A DNA stretch of 18,875 nucleotides from Lentimicrobiaceae bacterium (GCA_009787485.1 WQWP01000035.1:1-18875); one strand, 5' to 3'; positions 1-7,426 are shown, numbered from the stretch's first letter. The notes: generated from the letters alone by a model not told the origin. Program-made: numbers and translations.

Positions 1-592
1 ATGTTCGGTGTTTGTAAATATCTATTCCATAATAGGTTAAATCCTGTGCAATGAGCAAAAGCTCTTTCACGCCTTGTTGCGCCAACATTTCGGCTTCTTG
101 CACAATTCTGTCTATGGGCTTCGATATTTGTTTGCCCCGAATTAACGGAATGGCGCAAAACGAGCATTCCCGATCACAACCTTCCGAGATTTTTAAGTAG
201 GCGTAGTGTTTAGGGGTCGACAGAAATCGATTAATATTGAGTAAATCGAATTGCTTTTCTTCTAGTAACTTATGAAGTTCGGAAAAGCTAAAAATGCCAT
301 CCACTTCAGGAATCATTTCTATCAATTCATCTTTATATCGTTGTGCTAAACATCCTACTACAAACACTTTACCGACCTCGCCATGCTGCTTTCTATCTAC
401 GTGCATAAAAATTTCCTCAATAGATTCTTCTTTAGCATCGTGGATGAAACTGCAAGTGTTAATGATGACAATATCCGATTTTTTGGTATCCTCAAAAACC
501 ACTTCGTGTCCTTTTTCTTTCCATTTGGCGGCAATAACCTCCGAATCTACTGTGTTTTTGGAGCAGCCTAAAGTGATGATGTTAATTTTCAT
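1..592 (-). CDS. rimO: Ribosomal protein S12 methylthiotransferase RimO, N-terminal part (cut by window edge)
   Basis: This radical-SAM enzyme adds a methylthio group to a conserved Asp of ribosomal protein S12 in the cytoplasm. I translated 197 codons from the ATG at 592 down to base 1 with no stop, so the C-terminus lies outside the window. The start reads MKINIITLGCSKNTVDSE, the signature opening of RimO rather than MiaB. The N-terminal methylthiotransferase domain has its three cluster cysteines at residues 10, 47 (INTCSF) and 81 (VVGC). The radical-SAM CX3CX2C cluster motif is at 139, 143 and 146 (EGCDRECSFC). The TRAM domain would lie in the missing part. A -7-like promoter element lies about 75 nt upstream. 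Family assignment is strong; only partiality limits confidence. Confidence 0.95.
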   Translation of the reverse strand, partial: MKINIITLGCSKNTVDSEVIAAKWKEKGHEVVFEDTKKSDIVIINTCSFIHDAKEESIEEIFMHVDRKQHGEVGKVFVVGCLAQRYKDELIEMIPEVDGIFSFSELHKLLEEKQFDLLNINRFLSTPKHYAYLKISEGCDRECSFCAIPLIRGKQISKPIDRIVQEAEMLAQQGVKELLLIAQDLTYYGIDIYKHRT

Positions 593-665
593 GAATTACT
601 TTTTAAGTTTTTTTTTCACATTCAATACGTTACTTTTACTTAATAATTTTTATTAAAATATGTGG

Positions 666-673
666 CAAAAATA
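666..673 (-). promoter_or_regulatory. Bacteroidota -7 promoter element for rimO
   Basis: On the minus strand this reads TATTTTTG followed by CC, matching the TAnnTTTG element of Bacteroidota sigma factor promoters. It is 73 nt upstream of the rimO ATG and just past the stop of the ORF6N gene. No clear TTG is seen at the -33 position, so this is a motif-based inference. Confidence 0.4.
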
Positions 674-690
674 GCTTTTTTAGCAAAACA

Positions 691-1236
691 CTATTTCTTC
701 TTCTCCCTCACCGTCCGCCTAAACTTCATCAAAGCCAAATTAACCTCCCATGTTGTTTCTGCATCGGTAACCTCCAAATTATCGCCTAAGATATCTGCAA
801 TAATCTCGCCGCTTTTCTGCATTAATGTTTTTTGAGTCGGCTCATCCTTGGTTTCAGATAATTGAGAAAAATTACGAGAGAGTTCCCGTAGTTTAGCAAA
901 GGCTTCCACAATGTCAATGGTGGTTTGAGTGGCTTTTTCACTTTTTAAGATGGTTGCTAACATGTACAGCCCTTTTTCTGTGAAAGCTGTTGGAAATACA
1001 GTTGAATGTTTCAACCTATTGAACCGGTCGAAATTTTCGACCAGTTCAATTTTCTCATTCTGAGTAATTTCCATAACGTATCCTTCCGGAAATTTATCGG
1101 GATTGTTTTTTAGCGCTTCATTAATTCGTTTTGTCTCCACGCCATAAAGTTCGGCAACATCGCTATCCAAGATAACGGAAATGCCTCTGATAGAAATGAT
1201 TCTATCTTCTGCCGAGTTGAATTTGAGTATGCTCAT
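691..1236 (-). CDS. ORF6N-domain (KilA-N-like) DNA-binding protein
   Basis: 181 residues from the ATG at 1236. The N-terminal half (IISIRGISVILDSDVAELYG, then a KRINEALKNNPDKFP segment and a TEKGLYML segment) matches the ORF6N domain, a presumed DNA-binding module common in phage antirepressor-type proteins and in stand-alone bacterial genes. The C-terminal half is helical and charged, ending in a basic REKKK tail. A longer reading frame begins at a TTG at 1287, but that TTG is the -33 element of an excellent promoter whose start site would fall downstream of it, so the ATG at 1236 is the right start. The gene is monocistronic, divergent from the threonine aldolase. Its regulatory target is unknown. 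It may descend from a mobile element, but no integrase or repeats flank it here. Confidence 0.85.
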   Translation of the reverse strand: MSILKFNSAEDRIISIRGISVILDSDVAELYGVETKRINEALKNNPDKFPEGYVMEITQNEKIELVENFDRFNRLKHSTVFPTAFTEKGLYMLATILKSEKATQTTIDIVEAFAKLRELSRNFSQLSETKDEPTQKTLMQKSGEIIADILGDNLEVTDAETTWEVNLALMKFRRTVREKKK

Positions 1237-1256
1237 AATAGTTAAAATTAGACCCG

Positions 1257-1287
1257 CAAATATACATCGGGAAAAGGCGTTTGTCAA
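1257..1287 (-). promoter_or_regulatory. Promoter of the ORF6N gene (-33 TTG, 20-bp spacer, -7 TATATTTG)
   Basis: On the minus strand TTGAC (1287-1283) is followed, 20 bases after the TTG, by TATATTTG (1264-1257). Both boxes and the spacing match the Bacteroidota TTG/TAnnTTTG promoter. Transcription would start around 1250, giving a short leader before the ATG at 1236. This is the best promoter in the window and decides the start codon of the gene. Confidence 0.75.
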
Positions 1288-1344
1288 GAGGGTAAATGAT
1301 TTTTTTTAAAATTGTGTAAAACAAGAACATTCCAATGAAAACCT

Positions 1345-1352
1345 TATTTTTG
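1345..1352 (+). promoter_or_regulatory. -7 promoter element for threonine aldolase
   Basis: TATTTTTG followed by CC fits TAnnTTTG, about 70 nt before the ATG at 1423. The nearest upstream TTG (1312) is 30 bases away, too far for a standard -33, so only the -7 box is supported. The leader downstream contains three copies of TTAAATC-like heptamers just before the ATG. Confidence 0.4.
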
Positions 1353-1422
1353 CCAAAAAAATATATAAACGACACGCTTTAGACCTTAATTTTTTAAATC
1401 TTAAATCTTTAAATCAATATTC

Positions 1423-2472
1423 ATGAGAAGTTTTGGAAGCGACAACCACTCCGGCATACACCCCGCCATTTTAGAAGCCATTCATCAAGCCAACGTAGAT
1501 CACACCTGTGCCTATGGCGATGATGTTCATTCGGAAGCCTTACAAAGAAAAGTGGAAGAAATTTTTGGAGAAAACGCTGTCATTTTTCCTACTTTTAACG
1601 GTACCGGCGCCAATATTTGTGCTCTGCGCGCTTGTGTGCAGCCGTTTCACGCAATTTTGTGTCCGGAAAATGCCCATATCTTTGTGGATGAATGCGGTGC
1701 ACCCGAATATTTGACCGGCGCCGCACTCAAAGCAATCCCTACCAAAGATGGAAAAGTAACGGTGGAAATGCTTGAGCCGTTTTTACACGCATTTGGTTTT
1801 GAACATCATTCGCAGCCCAAAGTGCTGTATATTTCGCAGACTACCGAATTAGGTACAATCTATAAACCGGAGGAGATAAAGCAATTAGCAAAATTTCTAC
1901 ATCAACATAAAATGTATCTACATGTTGATGGTGCACGTTTGGCAAATGCCGCCGCCACCTTGCAATGCTCGCTAAAAGAGATTACCGTAGATTGTGGCGT
2001 GGATATCCTCAGCTTCGGAGGTACAAAAAACGGCATGCTCATGGGAGAATCGGTCATCACTTTTACGCCGGAATTAGCTGAAAATATGAAATATATTCGA
2101 AAGCAATCCACGCAGCTATTCTCTAAAATGCGATTTACAGCCGCGCAATTTTTAGCTTATTTTCAAAATGAATTATGGTTGAATAATGCTCTACATGCCA
2201 ACAAGATGGCACAATTATTACGAAGCAAAATAGAAGCAATCGCCCATTTTGAATTTACGCAACCTACTGAAGCTAATATTATTTTGGTAAAGTTCTCCCC
2301 TACCCTCATTACGGAAATGCTAAAACATCATTTTTTCTATGTGTGGAATGAAAATACGCATGAAATACGGTTGGTTACTTCTTGGGATACGACTGAGGCG
2401 GATGTGGAAGGGTTTGTGCGTACGCTGAAGGTCTCGCAAAGGCGCAAAGACGCAAAGGTGTTAAGTCTTTAA
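1423..2472 (+). CDS. ltaE: Low-specificity L-threonine aldolase (PLP enzyme)
   Basis: Predicted to cleave L-threonine or allo-threonine to glycine and acetaldehyde using pyridoxal phosphate in the cytoplasm. The 349-residue length is normal for the family. Recognisable landmarks are the opening SFGSDNHSG, the ENAHIFVDE segment with the PLP-stacking His85, HVDGAR (Asp169 and Arg172 contacting the cofactor), and SFGGTKNG with Lys202 as the Schiff-base lysine. The ATG at 1423 is the only sensible start, opening directly with the conserved FGSDN block. The last dozen residues (SQRRKDAKVLSL) are encoded by a triple CGCAAAGG-type repeat and its flank, so the native C-terminus was probably replaced or extended by repeat DNA. 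It converges on the batC-like gene with an 8-base gap. The gene symbol is by family; ltaA is also used. Confidence 0.92.
   Translation: MRSFGSDNHSGIHPAILEAIHQANVDHTCAYGDDVHSEALQRKVEEIFGENAVIFPTFNGTGANICALRACVQPFHAILCPENAHIFVDECGAPEYLTGAALKAIPTKDGKVTVEMLEPFLHAFGFEHHSQPKVLYISQTTELGTIYKPEEIKQLAKFLHQHKMYLHVDGARLANAAATLQCSLKEITVDCGVDILSFGGTKNGMLMGESVITFTPELAENMKYIRKQSTQLFSKMRFTAAQFLAYFQNELWLNNALHANKMAQLLRSKIEAIAHFEFTQPTEANIILVKFSPTLITEMLKHHFFYVWNENTHEIRLVTSWDTTEADVEGFVRTLKVSQRRKDAKVLSL
2435..2458 (+). repeat. Three tandem CGCAAAG(G/A) octamers at the 3' end of threonine aldolase
   Basis: The octamer occurs as CGCAAAGG, CGCAAAGA, CGCAAAGG without spacing, inside the final codons of the threonine aldolase. 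I recall the same word (cgcaaagacgcaaagg) as a dispersed repeat in many environmental Bacteroidota and Chlorobi genomes; that is recollection, not a search. No inverted partner is visible within 100 bases. Confidence 0.6.
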
Positions 2473-2480
2473 ATCTAGGT

Positions 2481-3284
2481 TTACCAATCTTTTTCCTGCT
2501 TCGACTTTCCTCCTTTTTTCATTTCCTCTTCAGCCACTTTTTTTTGAGTTTGGCGCTCATTTTGTTGCAAAGCATCTAATTGGCGCTTATCTTGCTGCTG
2601 CTGTTGTCTTTGTTGCTGTTGTTGTTGCTTATCCTGTTCTTTATTTTGCTCGTCTTTATTATCTTGATTGTCTTGATTTTGTTGTTGTTGATCTTCGTTA
2701 TCTTTATCCTTATCGTCTTTGTTATCTTTATTATCCTGATTTTGCTCCTGTTGCTGTTGCATCATTTTTTTACGCGCATACTCCAAATTGTATTTCGTAT
2801 CCAAATCTCTGGGATTCAATTTTAAAGCATCTTTATAAGCCTCAATGCTCTCCTTGTATTTTTCTTGTTTTAATAATGAATTGCCATAATTATGATAGGC
2901 TTTTGCGCGGAGTGATCTGTCGTTTTCTTTTTGCTCTGCTACATATTTGTAAGAATTGGCGGCATCTTCGTATTTTTCTTGGCGATATAAACTGTTGGCT
3001 AAATTGTAGTTAGATTTTGGAAAGTTCTTGGTGGTGGCCATTCCTTTGCGGTAAGAGATTTCTGCATCCTGGTATAATTTAACGGCTTCTTTGAATTTTT
3101 CGTTGGCTAATCTTGTGTTTACTTCTCCGCCTTTTTCGATGAGTTGCATGGCTTCGGCGCGTAGTTTTTCCGCTTGTTGGTAGGTGGTGTTGCCTTTGCG
3201 AACGGCGGCGAGTTCGTCCATTGTTTGGGCGTTTAAAAGAGTGAAACCCATTAAAGTAAAGCAAAGTAAGAACGCTCGTCTCAT
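2481..3284 (-). CDS. batC: BatC-like TPR protein with Gln/Asp/Asn-rich tail
   Basis: 267 residues. A signal peptide (residues 1-19, ending LLNA before QTMDE) implies export to the periplasm. Two clear TPR units follow at about 90-120 and 127-160 (KSNYNLANSLYRQEKYEDAA and AYHNYGNSLLKQEKYKESIEAY). Residues 175-232 are a low-complexity Q/D/N/K tract, followed by LDALQQNERQTQKKV and a terminal KDW. TPRs plus that tail and the KDW end match BatC of the Bacteroides aerotolerance (bat) operon, thought to scaffold a membrane complex with the VWA proteins BatA and BatB. No batA, batB, batD or batE is beside it here, which is unusual. It has its own -7 element. The family call is good; membership of a functioning Bat system is inference. 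Confidence 0.8.
   Translation of the reverse strand: MRRAFLLCFTLMGFTLLNAQTMDELAAVRKGNTTYQQAEKLRAEAMQLIEKGGEVNTRLANEKFKEAVKLYQDAEISYRKGMATTKNFPKSNYNLANSLYRQEKYEDAANSYKYVAEQKENDRSLRAKAYHNYGNSLLKQEKYKESIEAYKDALKLNPRDLDTKYNLEYARKKMMQQQQEQNQDNKDNKDDKDKDNEDQQQQNQDNQDNKDEQNKEQDKQQQQQQRQQQQQDKRQLDALQQNERQTQKKVAEEEMKKGGKSKQEKDW
2589..2759 (-). repeat. CAA/CAG/GAT-rich low-complexity coding tract in the BatC-like gene
   Basis: Near-repetitive glutamine, aspartate, asparagine and lysine codons, including runs of six and five glutamines, covering residues 176-232 of the BatC-like protein. Read on the plus strand the same bases give a long artificial leucine/isoleucine run. Such tracts can vary in length by slippage between strains. 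Confidence 0.7.
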
Positions 3285-3307
3285 TGTTTAAAGTTTAAAT
3301 CATGTAG

Positions 3308-3315
3308 CAAACGTA
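3308..3315 (-). promoter_or_regulatory. -7 promoter element for the BatC-like gene
   Basis: TACGTTTG followed by C on the minus strand, 24 nt upstream of the ATG at 3284. It fits TAnnTTTG. The -33 position falls in AT-rich DNA between this box and the large inverted repeat and has no TTG, so strength is uncertain. Confidence 0.4.
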
Positions 3316-3337
3316 TTTTTTAACAGGAAAGTATATA

Positions 3338-3421
3338 CTCTGTGGTCTTTGTGCTCTCTGCGTCTCTGTGCTAAATATTTTTTTCAACACAGAGACACAG
3401 AGAACACAGAACTTCACAGAG
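3338..3421. repeat. Dispersed inverted repeat of the CTCTGTG/CACAGAG type
   Basis: Left arm 3338-3372 and right arm 3386-3421 are imperfect reverse complements: CTCTGTGGTCTTTGTG and CTCTGCGTCTCTGTG on the left face CACAGAGACACAGAGAACAC and ACTTCACAGAG on the right, around a T-rich loop of about 13 bases. Each arm is itself built from roughly 8-base CACAGAGA-like units. The element sits between ispH and the BatC-like gene and overlaps the last three codons of ispH. It resembles widely dispersed bacterial repeats, from memory. It could fold in RNA and protect or end transcripts, but there is no T tract after it. Confidence 0.8.
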
Positions 3422-4274
3422 ATTTTATTGACATCATGATTTTTTTCATTAGCCAAATGGGCGTAGAGGTTGCGCCGCAAATGCCAATGGTTTTATAATT
3501 TTTAAAATCAATATCTTGTAATTGATTTTCAGAAGAGATGAAGTAGGTATTTTTATTTTTATTTTGACAAACCTCGTAAAGGAAAAGTCCATTCGAGCTT
3601 TTTTCATCCGAAACAAACAGAACGGCATCAAATTGAGAGGCAAAATCTTCAATTTCATTCGCTCGGTTACTCACACGTTTACAAATAGTATTATGAATTT
3701 CGATTAAATGTTCATTTCCTGTTTTTTGGTAGTTTTCGTATATTTTTTCTGCAATTTTTTCGTACTTTTCTGCACTTTGCGTCGTTTGGGCGTATAATTT
3801 TGCAGGTTTTGTGTAATCAATATGCTCTAAATCTTGGATGGAAGAAATAACTTGCCCGCTTTGCCGCGTTTGTCCCAGCAATCCTTCTACTTCCGCATGT
3901 CCGGCTTTTCCCACAATAAGAGTTTGTATTTCAGGATGTTGTTCGACCTCCGTTTTTATCTTTTTTTGAAGTTGCGATACCACTTGGCAGGTAGCGTCAA
4001 TTAGCGTAATGTTGTTTTCTTTTGCAATTTGATACGTTTCCGGTGGCTCGCCGTGCGCTCGAATTAAAACAGTTGTATTACGCAGATTTTCAAATTGTTC
4101 CGGAGTAATAATTTTCAGTCCCAGGCTGGTTAAACGATTTACTTCTTCGTTGTTGTGCACAATATCCCCCAAACAATACAAGCTGTGATGTTGTAATAAA
4201 TATTGTTCGGCAGTTCTAATGGCGTGAATCACTCCAAAGCAAAACCCCGAATTTTTATCTATCGTAACTGTCAT
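3414..4274 (-). CDS. ispH: 4-hydroxy-3-methylbut-2-enyl diphosphate reductase IspH
   Basis: Iron-sulfur enzyme for the last step of the MEP isoprenoid pathway, making IPP and DMAPP from HMBPP. At 286 residues it has the usual length. The three cluster cysteines are Cys12 (GFCFGV), Cys96 (DATC) and Cys198 (NTIC). Substrate-pocket landmarks are His40 (DIVHN), His74 (RAHGEP), the GHAEVEG block near 125-131, and SSN at 226-228. It starts 12 nt after the stop of the EF-G gene, so the two are probably co-transcribed. The final residues (KSL and the TGA stop) are written in the edge of the adjacent inverted repeat, suggesting the repeat set the present end of the protein; the core ends just before, at the family's usual position. 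Confidence 0.96.
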   Translation of the reverse strand: MTVTIDKNSGFCFGVIHAIRTAEQYLLQHHSLYCLGDIVHNNEEVNRLTSLGLKIITPEQFENLRNTTVLIRAHGEPPETYQIAKENNITLIDATCQVVSQLQKKIKTEVEQHPEIQTLIVGKAGHAEVEGLLGQTRQSGQVISSIQDLEHIDYTKPAKLYAQTTQSAEKYEKIAEKIYENYQKTGNEHLIEIHNTICKRVSNRANEIEDFASQFDAVLFVSDEKSSNGLFLYEVCQNKNKNTYFISSENQLQDIDFKNYKTIGICGATSTPIWLMKKIMMSIKSL

Positions 4275-4286
4275 GTTTATGGTGTT

Positions 4287-6377
4287 TTACAGCAATGCAA
4301 ATCTTCCTTTTTGCAAAATATCCTGTTCAATGTCGGTGGGAACGCGCGCATAGCGAAGAAACTCCATGCTGTAGTTGGCTCTTCCCGAGCTGATGGAGCG
4401 CAATCCTGTAACATAGCCAAACATTTCGGCTAAAGGCACTTGCGCTTTAATAACTTGAAAACCTATTTTGGCATCCACCTGTTCTACTACTGCCCTTCTG
4501 CGGTTCAAATCGGCGGAAACATTGCCCATATATTCATCAGGCGTAGTTACTTCCACTTTCATAATCGGCTCTAAAATAGCTACGTTAGCGCTTCGTATGG
4601 CTTCCCTGAAACCGATTTTGGCGCAAATCTCAAACGACAGCGCATCGGAATCTACGGTATGCGTACTTCCATCTAATAAAATCACGTGCAACGATTCTAA
4701 CGCGAATCCGTATTTGCCGTTGAGCATCGCTATTTTGAAGCCTTTTTCTGCACCCACCACGTACTCTTTCGGGATAGCTGCCCCTTTTACCTGATCATCT
4801 AAGGTAAAGCCTTTTAGAGAAAGATTAGTGGGAGAAATAATGAATTTCATGGACGCGAACGAGCCTTTTCCACCGGTTTGGCGCTTGTAAGTTTCGGTAT
4901 GCAAAATTTCATCCAAAATAGCTTCTTTGTATGCCACACGCGGTTTTCCGTGATTGCATTGCACGTTAAATTCGCGTTTCAGGCGGTCTAACAAAATCTC
5001 CAAGTGAAGCTCGCCCATGCCGCTAATGAGCAGCTGACCCGATTCTTCATCCTGCCGCACCACAAAAGTAGGATCCTCTTCGGATAATTTTGCCAACGAA
5101 GCCATTAACCTATCCTGATCATCTTTCGTTTTCGGCTCAATTGCAATTTGAATTACCGGCTCGGGAAAGGTAATGTTTTCCAATGAGATAGGATTCTTTT
5201 CATCACACAAAGTATCTCCGGTTTTAATCTCTTTCATGCCCACTAATGCCACAATGTTTCCGGCAGTAACCGACTCTAATTGATTTTGCTTGTTCGAGTG
5301 CATTTCCAAAATTTTAGCCACACGCTCGCGTTTCTCAGTATGCACATTATACACCGTTTCGCCGGAATTGAGCTTGCCGGAATATACTTTAATGAAAGTG
5401 AGTTTGCCCACAAACGGGTCGGTTGCAATTTTGAAGGCTAATGCAGCAAACGGTGCTTTTTCATCCATCGCACGTAATTCTTCTTTATCCGTTTTAGGAT
5501 TAATTCCTTCTACAGCAGTCATATCCATTGGAGATGGCAAATACATTACCACAGCATCTATGAGGCGCTGCACGCCCTTGTTTTTAAATGATGAGCCGCA
5601 CAACACGGGATTTATTTTTTGCTCAATCGTAGCTTTGCGAAGAATGGGAATTAAATCTTGAGGCGTAATAGAATCGTGGTCTTCAAAATATTTAATCATT
5701 AATTCTTCATCAAAATCGGCTAATGTTTCTACCAAAAGTTTACGATATTCCGCTACTTCTTCCATCATTTCTTCAGGTATCGGAATTTCGTAATAATGAG
5801 TGCCTTGTTCTTCTTCCTCCCATTCGTAGGCTTTCATCTCAATCAGGTCCACTATGCCTGAAAAGTTATCTTCCGCACCTATAGGTAATTGAATGGCAAG
5901 CGGATGCGCCTTCAGTTTCTCCTTTATATCATTCAAAGCGTTAAGAAAATTAGCGCCGGAGCGATCCATCTTATTGATGTAGCAAATTCTGGGAACGTGG
6001 TACTTATTGGCTTGGCGCCACACGGTTTCCGACTGGGGCTCAACGCCGCCCACTGCGCAAAAAATGGCTACGGCGCCATCTAAAATACGAAGCGAGCGCT
6101 CCACTTCTACCGTAAAATCCACGTGCCCGGGGGTGTCAATGATGTTGATTTTATACTCTTGGGCAAGATGCTTCCAATACACGGTAGTAGCCGCGCTGGT
6201 AATGGTGATGCCGCGCTCTTGCTCCTGTATCATCCAATCCATAGTGGCGGTGCCTTCATCCACTTCGCCGATTTTATAGTTTTTTCCGGTGTAAAATAAA
6301 ATACGCTCGGTAGTGGTCGTCTTCCCCGCATCTATATGCGCCATGATGCCGATGTTCCTGATATGTTCGAGTTGCAT
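4287..6377 (-). CDS. fusA: Translation elongation factor G
   Basis: GTPase that drives ribosomal translocation and, with RRF, subunit recycling. The 696 residues cover the full five-domain EF-G. GTPase motifs are intact: G1 AHIDAGKT (13-20), G2 RGITI (55-59), G3 DTPGH (81-85), G4 NKMD (135-138) and G5 around GSSFKNKG (261-268). The C-terminal domains IV and V (GFREAI, YMGNVSADLNRRR, FGYVTGLRSISSGRA) are complete. The gene is not beside rpsL or rpsG but forms a pair with ispH. Many Bacteroidota carry a second EF-G, so this may be the paralogue rather than the str-operon copy; the sequence alone does not settle that. Unlike GTPase-defective EF-G2 forms described in Bacteroides, the motifs here look active. 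Confidence 0.93.
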   Translation of the reverse strand: MQLEHIRNIGIMAHIDAGKTTTTERILFYTGKNYKIGEVDEGTATMDWMIQEQERGITITSAATTVYWKHLAQEYKINIIDTPGHVDFTVEVERSLRILDGAVAIFCAVGGVEPQSETVWRQANKYHVPRICYINKMDRSGANFLNALNDIKEKLKAHPLAIQLPIGAEDNFSGIVDLIEMKAYEWEEEEQGTHYYEIPIPEEMMEEVAEYRKLLVETLADFDEELMIKYFEDHDSITPQDLIPILRKATIEQKINPVLCGSSFKNKGVQRLIDAVVMYLPSPMDMTAVEGINPKTDKEELRAMDEKAPFAALAFKIATDPFVGKLTFIKVYSGKLNSGETVYNVHTEKRERVAKILEMHSNKQNQLESVTAGNIVALVGMKEIKTGDTLCDEKNPISLENITFPEPVIQIAIEPKTKDDQDRLMASLAKLSEEDPTFVVRQDEESGQLLISGMGELHLEILLDRLKREFNVQCNHGKPRVAYKEAILDEILHTETYKRQTGGKGSFASMKFIISPTNLSLKGFTLDDQVKGAAIPKEYVVGAEKGFKIAMLNGKYGFALESLHVILLDGSTHTVDSDALSFEICAKIGFREAIRSANVAILEPIMKVEVTTPDEYMGNVSADLNRRRAVVEQVDAKIGFQVIKAQVPLAEMFGYVTGLRSISSGRANYSMEFLRYARVPTDIEQDILQKGRFALL

Positions 6378-6401
6378 AGTTCTTGTTTTTCAAAAAGTTT
6401 G

Positions 6402-6409
6402 CAAAAATA
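6402..6409 (-). promoter_or_regulatory. -7 promoter element for the EF-G/ispH unit
   Basis: TATTTTTG followed by CA on the minus strand, 25 nt before the EF-G ATG. It fits TAnnTTTG. The nearest suitable TTG upstream lies about 29 bases away, outside the normal spacing. Confidence 0.4.
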
Positions 6410-6429
6410 TAGAATTATCAAAAAATCAC

Positions 6430-6437
6430 TACTTTTG
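6430..6437 (+). promoter_or_regulatory. -7 promoter element for the rhomboid gene
   Basis: TACTTTTG followed by CC on the plus strand, 41 nt before the rhomboid ATG. It fits TAnnTTTG but has no TTG at the -33 distance. It lies only 20 bases from the EF-G -7 element on the other strand, so the two divergent promoters share one short AT-rich region. Confidence 0.4.
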
Positions 6438-6478
6438 CCAATTCTTTTTAAGAATATTTAATTATATAACATTCAGAA

Positions 6479-7426
6479 ATGAGCGAAATTAGACTAAACA
6501 GTTATTCATTACTTCCTCCCGTTGTAAAAAATTTATTGATTATCAATGCTATTATGTACTTGGCAACTATCGTGCTTCGAACGCGCGGCATTGAGTTAGT
6601 TTCCATTCTCGGGTTGCACTATTTTACCGCCCAAAACTTTGAAATCTGGCAGCCCATCACCTACATGTTCATGCACGGAAGTTTCGGACATTTATTCTTC
6701 AACATGTTCGCTTTGTGGATGTTTGGCGCCGCATTGGAAAACACTTGGGGCGAAAAACGCTTTCTAACCTATTATATGGTGTGCGGCATCGGCGCCGGGT
6801 TGATACAATTGCTTGTTGCCGGCTTAAGGATACATTCCTTATCTCAAAATCTTCCCCCGGATCTTGTTCAGATGATTGCTGAAAACGGGACACAAATATT
6901 ACACGAAGGCAAAAACTATGTCGGCACCATGGGCGCATTAAATTTAGCCATAAACACGCCTACGGTAGGCGCATCGGGCTCGGTATTTGGGTTGTTGCTT
7001 GCCTTTGGTATGATGTATCCCAATAACCTAATCTATGTATATTTCCTCCTTCCCATAAAAGCCAAATGGTTTGTAATTATTTACGGCGCATTAGAATTGG
7101 TGCTGGGCGTAACCGGAACCAGCGACGGCATTGCCCATTTCGCGCATTTGGGCGGCATGTTATTCGGGTTATTCTTAATTTTATACTGGAATCGCGGCAA
7201 TAGATATTTTCGATTTAAAATGCCTGTTTTTAACAAGAAAAAAGCTTACAGATATACTGTTTCTTCAAATTACCAATATGAACGTCCGCTTAGCGATGAG
7301 GAGTATAATTATCAAAAGAAGCAGAAAGAAGAGAAGACGAACCGGATCTTGGATAAGATTTCGAAAAGTGGGTATGAGTCGTTGACGCGGGAGGAGAAGG
7401 AGTTTTTGTTTAGTCAGAAGAAATAG
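6479..7426 (+). CDS. Rhomboid-family intramembrane serine protease
   Basis: 315-residue inner-membrane protease. The L1 segment HGSFGHLFFNMFALW gives the oxyanion-side His71 and Asn75. The catalytic serine is Ser166 in GASGS, and the partner His223 is in the AHLGGMLFG segment. Between the second and fourth membrane helices there is a roughly 40-residue soluble insertion (about 118-160). After the last membrane helix, a cytoplasmic tail (about 270-315, DEEYNYQKKQKEEKTNRILDKISKSGYESLTREEKEFLF, split here only as a description of its span) resembles the short domain, DUF6576, that ends many Bacteroidota rhomboids. Substrate unknown. It is divergent from EF-G, and phage remnants start one base after its stop codon. 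Confidence 0.92.
   Translation: MSEIRLNSYSLLPPVVKNLLIINAIMYLATIVLRTRGIELVSILGLHYFTAQNFEIWQPITYMFMHGSFGHLFFNMFALWMFGAALENTWGEKRFLTYYMVCGIGAGLIQLLVAGLRIHSLSQNLPPDLVQMIAENGTQILHEGKNYVGTMGALNLAINTPTVGASGSVFGLLLAFGMMYPNNLIYVYFLLPIKAKWFVIIYGALELVLGVTGTSDGIAHFAHLGGMLFGLFLILYWNRGNRYFRFKMPVFNKKKAYRYTVSSNYQYERPLSDEEYNYQKKQKEEKTNRILDKISKSGYESLTREEKEFLFSQKK

Noticed and set aside
2435..2458. Possible CRISPR-like array
   Set aside because: The 8-base units are directly adjacent with no spacers and there are no cas genes in the window.
2580..2825. Plus-strand open frame coding for an almost pure Leu/Ile hydrophobic run, like a membrane protein
   Set aside because: It is the antisense of the Gln/Asp/Asn/Lys codon tract of the BatC-like gene; complements of such codons give Leu and Ile automatically.
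3295..3480. Minus-strand frame of 61 codons between ispH and the BatC-like gene
   Set aside because: Most of it is translation of the CACAGAG inverted repeat and it overlaps the ispH end in another frame.
7265..7426. Continuation of the tape-measure frame beyond 7427
   Set aside because: It is antisense to the intact rhomboid C-terminus and its residues (LLFFLLLLIIILL) do not resemble a tape-measure protein.
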